Source: Nephrocerus scutellatus (taxonomy: Eukaryota; Arthropoda; Insecta; Diptera; Pipunculidae). From it: 64,000 nucleotides of DNA. The notes under the pieces are model-generated. The model was not told the origin of the DNA. It ran no database searches and worked only from the letters and a program-made list of their open reading frames with translations. Made by a program: the position numbers and the translations under genes. How positions within the stretch are numbered: position 1 is the stretch's first letter; each line of letters opens with the position of its first letter. The DNA lies in the NCBI GenBank assembly GCA_947095585.1, contig OX352762.1:119752930-119816929 (forward strand). The letters run 5' to 3'. This document shows, in pieces, positions 57,305 through 64,000 of the stretch.

Positions 57305-57480
57305 CTTACGCTCACGCATCGCTCAGAGTGCACACTCGTCTCAGGCTCACAATCACGCATCGTTCAGGACTCACGCTCGTCTCAAGCTTTCTCTCACGCA
57401 TCGCTCAGTGTGCACGCTCATATCAGGCTCACACTCACGCATCGCTCAGGATTCACGCTCGTCTCAGACTTACGCACACA
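57305..57480. repeat. 41-bp minisatellite, four units
   Basis: CACGCATCG(C/T)TCAG begins at 57313, 57354, 57395 and 57436, with CGTCTCA..CT-type words in between. Spacing is 41 bp each time. Confidence 0.85.
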
Positions 57481-57837
57481 TCACAATGAAAGGCTCACGT
57501 CAATGGCGCACTAAGGCCCACGCACTCTGGCTTTCGTCAAGACCTAAGTAGTGCCAGACTACCTTAACAATCAAAAGAAATTACTTATGAATCTATATTG
57601 AAATAAATGATAAATTGAATTAAAAGTCCCACATATAGAAATTTACTGTAACGACCTATATCATTTTGAACCCTGGTCACCCTGCAAACTCCGTTACAAA
57701 CGATTCGCACGCATCAACATATAAATTTAAAATGCCACACAACAAACAATTATGCTATACACCTCGTACCATCCATAGAATGAAGGATCCACTAGTTGAG
57801 CAGCGATATATTTCTAGCATAAAAAAGCCACTTGCTA

Positions 57838-57910
57838 AGATCATCATCAAGGTATTTGGCTCCACAAACGGGGTCTGATCCTGATGGCCTACTCCAAAAA
57901 ATCTCTATGC
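57838..57910 (-). mobile_element. LINE-D 3'-end scrap
   Basis: Minus strand ends TTTGTGGAGCCAAATACCTT then GATGATGATC; only about 70 bp remain. Confidence 0.7.
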
Positions 57911-57911
57911 T

Positions 57912-58700
57912 ATTCACCTCGTACGTATGCCATGGATTCATGATTCATGCCTCGACCAAAATCCGCACTCAGTTTTAAAATAGAAATAAATAAATAAAAC
58001 CGATCTTGCTAAAGTTGTCACCAAATCTTAATGATTAGCTCGGAAGTAACATTTTTTTTTAAAACCGTGGATTGCTTTATATTTTTTCATATTTTAAAAT
58101 TGCTCTAATCCGCCTGACTTAAGTACCTGTATGACAAGGAGTGACACTTCGCAGAATCTCTCTTGGAATGTTAGATAATAATAGGAGAGAACTAAAATTA
58201 TTTCTTTACAGGCCTACAACTTGTGATTCCACCCTCGTATTTTATAAATAAATCCATGAGTAAATACCCATTCAAAGTACATATATGACAGCACGTAATG
58301 TTGCCACCGAAATAATTGCTTGAGGTGCTTATAGCCCATTAGAAGTCGCAACTTTTAGCTAAACATTCTCAACGAAATGTTGAAAATACGTGACATGCTC
58401 CTACACAAACTCATCAGGTGGTACAAAGAGCTTACACAGGTATTTAAATTAGGGAATATGTACTTTGAACCGACATTTAACTGACATTTATCTGATAAAT
58501 AAAATTCTTGTTGAGAGCTCGTGAAGTATTAAGCAATTATCCATTTAATCCTAACAGCACACACACACAAACACAGGCGTAAAACAACGAGACACAGCTG
58601 GCAACGGCATGTGTAGTTCTTCAACGCTGAGCATTGTCTGCGAATAATTAATTTTCTAAGAGAGTGGAAGGGCATCCTTTCGCTTAGTATCATCTCAAGA
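57912..58700. other. No gene recognised
   Basis: AT-rich sequence with no supported feature. An (AC)n-like stretch is at about 58558. Confidence 0.4.
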
Positions 58701-58722
58701 TTATTTGGGATTTTACCAGTTC

Positions 58723-58914
58723 GCTTTCATTGTCGCCATTGAATGTGTTAATGGCCGCGTGTCGAGAAGACGACGCATAAAATTGTGTCAAATCTCCAAC
58801 AAAGCCAACAACAATGTAGAGTATAAAAGATTTTCATCCCGAAGGACGATGTCACAGACAAAAAGCTTTAAAAGTGTGCATGAAGAATACTTGAAACGCT
58901 CTTCTGCATCTTAA
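58723..58914 (+). CDS. Possible last exon, unrecognised
   Basis: After GGGATTTTACCAG, a good 3' splice site, a frame stays open for 63 codons to TAA. It reads FAFIVAIECVNGRVSRRRRI, a basic and serine-rich middle, and ends VHEEYLKRSSAS. It does not match any of the transposon families here. No partner exon or family was recognised, so it may be chance. Confidence 0.15.
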   Translation, partial: AFIVAIECVNGRVSRRRRIKLCQISNKANNNVEYKRFSSRRTMSQTKSFKSVHEEYLKRSSAS

Positions 58915-59107
58915 AATTCATTAACCCTCTTTAAATGTCAATTTGGATTCGTCCAACTGGATTAAAAGGAGTAGAGTAAGCACTATGTCTTGGAAAAGGT
59001 AAAACAGTGTGTCGCATTCTCTATTCGGTGGCTTATGTTTGCGAGATGGATTTTTTTTTTTTAAAAAACCAAAAATTAGAAAATTGTATCACTACTTATA
59101 CAGATTT

Positions 59108-59415
59108 ATAAAGGATTGTCGTAGGCAACCTTGGAGGTTAGCTGAGTCTGTGCCAACTATTGCTTTAGAAACCAGTGTCGTTCTGTGCTTTACCTACCTA
59201 AACGCGGGTAGAGCACTAGCATTGGTATATCAGCCATCCATGATGTGACCAATTTCTTTGGTATGTCAGTGAACATCCTGATGTAACCGATGCGAGGATG
59301 TGCTCCATGTCGAGTTGTATGTCTCCACCGGTTGTCGTGAACCAAAGATCGCCAGGGATTTAAGATAGGTCCTGCTCTAACCATTTAGTCAATACTGGTA
59401 CATCTTTCGATATGG
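59108..59415 (-). repeat. Dispersed repeat R4, copy 2 (inverted)
   Basis: The reverse complement aligns by eye with 21612-21930 from end to end (see that entry for the shared words). Neither flank is shared, so these are two insertions or two ends of a scattered family. Confidence 0.7.
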
Positions 59416-59649
59416 ACGGTTGATTGACGTCAACAAATCAGGGTCTGAAGAGGACCGTGGGGTAATGCGTTTTTTGCAAGTTACCAAGTTAATTTTATAG
59501 ACAGTTTCTGTCATAGCCAATACAAGGAAATTCTGTAGATACAGCCCTTTATACTGGTTCGTAAGATTAAAAAATCTCAACACTTGAAAAAGTACTCACT
59601 TATAGCATTCCTTCACGTTAAATTGGTCTTTAATATCGTAAAGGCCGAA

Positions 59650-61060
59650 GCTGTAATGAATGACTTGTCTCTTCTTGAGGTTGACCACACAGTATGCAAC
59701 TAATCAATCATATGCCCTTAAGTGCATAAGTGGATTGTTCACGCCAATCTGGGTGGTTCCACCATTGGAAGACATTTAGGCAGAGGATCACCGTAGAGAG
59801 TCGTTCTGTCGCCTCTATTCTGGAATGTAATAATCAGTGGATTGCTATAGGAAGAAGAAGGCATGAGCGTACTTGCCTATGCTGATGATGTAGCGATAGC
59901 TGTCTCGGGTAAGTTACTAGTAATAACCAAGTAGAATGCCTTCTCAATCGTCACAAAAGTCTATGGATTAGCAGTAAACCCGTCCAAGACAGAACTAAAC
60001 CCATTAGCAAATATATATATATATAGTTCCAATAGTACCACACCCAACTCCAGTGCAATTTTCAACAATAAGGCGATATTTCTGGGAACAATCCTGGATA
60101 GTAAATTTGGTTGGAAAACCCAATATTCTAGAGAGGGTTAACAGACCTACCAAAGCTATTTACGCGTGTTAAAGCGCTATTAGTGAAAGATGAGGATTAA
60201 AACCAGAACGGATACACTGGCATACACTGCCGTAGTAAGGACAATACTTATGTACGTCGTAAGCATTTTGTGGCCGGCTCTTGGAAAATCCACTTACGTA
60301 AAAATGCAAGAAAAGGTTCAAAGGACAGCTGGTCTACATATTAGTGCTAAGTGCTAAGAAAAATACGCGTACCTACATGTGCCCTAAAGGAAAGGCTGCA
60401 CCTTATTTCTTTAGACATATACGGTTGGCGGTGGAGCGGCCAACACGGCTGCGCGACTGTCAGCAATATGTCAGTGGAAATGGGTTTCCGGGCCATCTAC
60501 AACTCCAGAGAGCAATGGAGTAATCAAGGAAATGAGACTTTTCACGGATCCAGGCTTGTCGGTAAACTAGATTCTGTGGTCATCTGTGACAAGCCTATCG
60601 TTCGCATTTCCGTTCGCCTCCTGGATAGCATGTAGTAGAAGAGAACTATCGAAGAGGAATCACTACAATGTAACGCGACATCCTGGCATCACATTAAATC
60701 TCTGGTGCAAAGTCGAGTAGTTCGATGTCAAGCGGCGAAGGACCAATGCTCCCCTCGCGGGTTTAAGGAATAAATGAAAGAACCGTACATATCTAGCGGT
60801 TAAGAAATTGGTTGAACGTCGACATAACGAAGCAGACACTCGACTGGAACACTCAAACAATCGATGAGTTGGCCGGCTAAGCATGACGGGGAGGGAAACC
60901 GTCAAAGAGGAAGCAAGATCTCAAGGGACAGAGTGGCGCCTTTTGAAAGTTCTTTGGTGGGCGTTTGTGGAGGATCTATGCTCCCACTCGTTTGTCTTTT
61001 TTCCGAAACTCGAAATTTCACAAAACGTGTCATTGCCTTAAATGTTTCTAAATAATGCTT
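59650..61060 (+). mobile_element. LINE-A-related element, RT core to RNase H region
   Basis: Reads VVLSPLFWNVIISGLL, then SVLAYADDVAIAVSGK (intact YADD at about 59874), LAVNPSKTELNPLANIY, AIFLGTILDSKFGWKTQ, then VVRTILMYVVSILWPALGKS. After shifts come SGPSTTPESNGV and RLFTDPGLSV (start of RNase H) and a decayed C-terminal part. The RT core is better kept than in the other LINE-A copies but is still frameshifted. It may be a separate subfamily. Confidence 0.8.
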
Positions 61061-61069
61061 CTGAATTAC

Positions 61070-61890
61070 TCATTTGTTATCAATAAGAATTAGAAATCTA
61101 TAATATATTATTATAGTAAAATTCGATACGAATGACAAACTAACACCTTCTCTAAGGTAGAATCTGGCAGTCACAATTATACAGGAAATGGAAGATATTG
61201 AAGTGAAAGTTAATGGCGAAGGAAAATATACTTTATATCATACGGATAACATTTTGCTTACACAGCAAACCTAACATGGTTGTCGTTCAACATTGTTTGT
61301 TCGGTCATTTAATGGAGATATGAAATCTTTGGCCGGTTCACTCGAATCCATTTAACCTTTTACATTTTGCCAAAATTTAATTAAGCTTTTAAAACTTTCC
61401 AAGAATGTCGACAGCTGAGTGGTATAATGCTTAAAGCATTACGACACCCAAACGAGTATCTGCATGGTATGTTCATATCATATCCTTTAATAGTATACAC
61501 TTAAACTCAGGCATGCCCACATGCACACATTCTATGCTAACTATGAATATTATATAAATTCCTATATGTATGTCAAACTATGAGCACATACAGTGAACGG
61601 CTTTAATGCAGAATAAATTGAATGAAAGTTTAAGGATTCTTAGGATTCTGGAAGAGTGTTAATTAGCCATATTGGCACCACCACCCAAACGAACTAATAC
61701 AGGGTTTGTTTGTCGACTTCATTTAAAGAAGGCAATAAAATGCAAATTGATTGAGTGTATATATTGTATACACTCGTATTTACAAATGTATATGTTTCAG
61801 TTTGTAGGATGGTGAAATTTCTTTTAAATTTAATGGAGAAGAAGATTTTCTTGTAAGCTTCGTTCAACTTTTTATTATTTAATTGGGAGG
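61070..61890. other. No gene recognised
   Basis: No exon, RNA or repeat feature supported. Confidence 0.4.
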
Positions 61891-61899
61891 CGATTTTGT

Positions 61900-62115
61900 A
61901 GCACTGTGAGCCATGCAGATATATTGGGCTTCCCTCGAATTGTGCTCTAGGGTTTATGTATACGCGATTCCTACAGCATATCCTACTTGTCTGTCTGTTT
62001 GTCTGTCATGGAATCTTGCGATGAATTCTTAACCCACTTCCCAAAGCCCGATTTTATTGGAACTGCCGGTGACAACATTTTCTATTAAAATTTGATAGTA
62101 ATCTCGTCGTGGGCT
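61900..62115 (+). repeat. Dispersed repeat R3 piece
   Basis: TGTCATGGAATCTTGCGATG, CCCACTTCCCAAAGCCCGAT, GGTGACAACATTTTCTATTA and ATTTGATAGTAATC match the R3 head. Confidence 0.7.
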
Positions 62116-62509
62116 TATTAACGGGCTTATTGATTGAAATCAAGTCAATTCTTGTTAAACCATTTAAGGATTTGTTTTAATTAGAGGATGACTTTTCAGG
62201 ACGATTCAAAAGCTCGCTTTTCTTCGGCGTTTTCCCAACTCCTAATTAGCAAACACCCCGTGTCACATTAACCTTTCTAAACAGCTTTTGTCCTTAATTT
62301 CCTACAAGCATACAAAACTCTGCTAGGAGCGTTGGCTTGGTTCTTGCATTACTTCTATTTAGTCAAATTATTATCAGTGACCTCTTTTGGTCGTGGTTCC
62401 CCAACAATTCCTTTAAAATGTTCCATTTCATAGTACTTCACTCCAGAGTAAGTGCCTTATGTTTTCTTATTATTAAGAGTCATATATATTGCTGTTGCAG
62501 CATTTGACT

Positions 62510-63265
62510 TTATAGGTCTGGTCTGGTTCACAGATGGATCGAAGATAGAATCCGGAGCGGGAGCGTGCGTCTTTGTACCCAACAACAAAGTCTCGGTATC
62601 AATGGGATTAAGTCCTACGCTTTTCCAGGCTGAACTGCATGCCATCGAAGTCCTCGCTAGGATAAACCTTATTAAAGGCATTAGGGGCGAGATAAGATAT
62701 ATCATTTCAAATAGCCAGACAGCACTTAATGCAGTGCCGATAGGCGAAAGAAGTAAGAAAGGGCGACGAAGAGACTGGAGGAATATTTTTTAAGAAAATG
62801 GCGGGAAGGCCATCTGGGCCAAGTGAGAATTCATTATCAAGTTTTTGTAATTTATTTTCGATAACAGTGGGGTCAACAATTTGAGAGAGAAAGGGGATTT
62901 GTGGCTCAGTGTCAGAGCAGTGTCTCAGAGCAGTCCAAACGATTTATCAGACCATACTCCTATAAGAAAATCCTTAATTTAGACAAGGATAGCATTAGAA
63001 AGCTGGTGAGCTTTCTCGCTGGTCACTGTGGCTTGTGATATCACCTTGACAAGATTGATCTATGCTCAGATACAGACAATAGGTACTGTGCCGAAGATGG
63101 CTAATCATCCGAGTACATTCTCTGTGAATTCCCAGCATTAAATTGGTTAAGGAGGCGGCGTATTTTTCTTAAGGAAATATGTTCGTCGGCAGAGTTAAGA
63201 AACTCTGTCACTAAGGACATACTAGCCTTCATTAGGAAGATAAACCTTACCCTATGATACAACAG
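62510..63265 (+). mobile_element. LINE-B, RNase H and C-terminal region
   Basis: Reads GLVWFTDGSKIESGAGACVF (first catalytic Asp of RNase H), SMGLSPTLFQAELHAIEVLA (Glu) and IISNSQTALNA (the usual Asp is Asn). At 62785-62895 it is interrupted by a minus-strand LINE-C scrap (NEFSLGPDGLPAIF). It then continues with KLVSFLAGHCGL, YCAEDG, EYILCEFPALN and TKDILAFIRKINLTL to about 63260. Confidence 0.8.
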
Positions 63266-63269
63266 AACA

Positions 63270-64000
63270 GATATGGGCTGGGGTATTATTTTTATTTTTT
63301 TATTTTTTCCAATTCTTTTCTAGCAGATTTCGCATCGGTCTTTTCTGTCTATATGCTAAATGCATTATTATGAGTCTCAATCCTCACGAGTTTCCTGTAA
63401 CTCTTCTGCACACTGTCGGAGTTCACCGTGTTTTTCCATGAGCACGCCTTTTGCTTCTACTCCTTTTTTGTGTTTATTCTATTGCAGTCTATTGTCAAAT
63501 ACCAGTACATATATGATATTTTTAATCTATTTGCTGACAGCAATCACTTCTCTGTTAAAAGTGATGGGGTGCATGCGTCTTCAGCGTTCTTTTGTTGGTG
63601 AAATGGACCAGTGTGGTCTTAATCTGAATAACATTAAGTCCTACTTCTTTACTCAATCTGCTTGTTATGGATTGTAGGATAACACTTCTTCGAAATTCCC
63701 GCTTGCCACGATGACTATGAGTATAGGTCGCAGCTCCAGCAGGTCAAAGAAGAAGTTATTCAACAGCTGTGCTCCATAAAAGGACAGAAAATACTCCTTA
63801 TTGTGGGTGTCCTTTTACCGTGTTGACCATAATGGTTTTATACCCAACTGGACTCCGATGAAAGTCACGATCACTAATCGGTTGTAGAGCTAAATATGAT
63901 GATGATAGTCTCCTCTGTTCTTTTGCTCAACATCTCCATGTAATGGTTTAGCTGTCTACTGCTCGTTTTCTCCGGAACTCTTCTTATCGCATCATAAAGT
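63270..64000. other. Mostly unrecognised; LINE-D 3'-end scrap at 63860-63905
   Basis: ATCGGTTGTAGAGCTAAATA followed by TGATGATGAT is the LINE-D 3' end, + strand. The rest, including a 105-codon frame at 63360-63677, has no recognisable domain. Confidence 0.5.

Noticed and set aside
63360..63677. 105-codon + strand frame as a gene
   Set aside because: Low-complexity, Ser/Phe-rich text without domain, start context or splice support, next to transposon remnants.

Overview
The window is nuclear DNA of an insect, most likely a higher fly (Cyclorrhapha). It is AT-rich and intron-containing. It carries a secreted Cu/Zn superoxide dismutase gene of the Drosophila Sod3 type, a tetraspanin gene with a fly-style Inr+DPE core promoter, and a tRNA-Ala(AGC) of the usual insect form. 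No bacterial, viral or CRISPR features were seen. The species cannot be named from the sequence alone.

Only three host genes can be supported. (1) Sod3-like, + strand: coding exons at 10246-10308, 10399-10614 and 14733-14987, plus an alternative last exon at 19825-19939. One form ends in exon 3 (177 aa, secreted). The other splices through a donor that overlaps the stop codon and gains a hydrophobic C-terminal tail (214 aa, possibly membrane-tethered). (2) A four-exon tetraspanin of 243 aa, + strand, 29516-32368, with a predicted start of transcription at 29318. (3) tRNA-Ala(AGC) at 39689-39761, followed by a T-run terminator.

Most of the rest is transposon debris. The names used here are local. 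LINE-D (RTE-like, tail of TGA repeats) has about fifteen pieces. LINE-C (Jockey/CR1-group-like) has about eight. LINE-A and LINE-B (R1/LOA/I-like, with RNase H and a C-terminal Cys/His region) account for several long stretches, including 48.7-50.8 kb. There is a tRNA-headed SINE family of six copies, three with clear target-site duplications, and a second tRNA-like repeat with two copies. DNA elements are a decayed mariner with both inverted ends (23.9-25.2 kb), a mariner transposase fragment (3.5-3.8 kb) and a palindromic MITE pair (47.7-48.2 kb). Three further dispersed repeat families (R1s, R2, R3) have local tandem expansions at 2.4-3.3, 38.5-39.3 and 52.8-53.4 kb.

Region by region: 0-10 kb is repeats; 10-20 kb is the Sod3 gene with transposon-filled introns; 20-29 kb is repeats; 29-32.4 kb is the tetraspanin, with a LINE-D piece antisense in intron 1; 32-39 kb is repeats; 39.7 kb is the tRNA; 40-64 kb is almost wholly transposon remnants. 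No new multi-gene system was found. The strongest leads are the Sod3 stop-in-donor splice switch, the shared 3' end of the SINE and LINE-D (a likely SINE/LINE partnership), and two LINE-A copies that share a nonsense codon inside the reverse transcriptase active-site motif.
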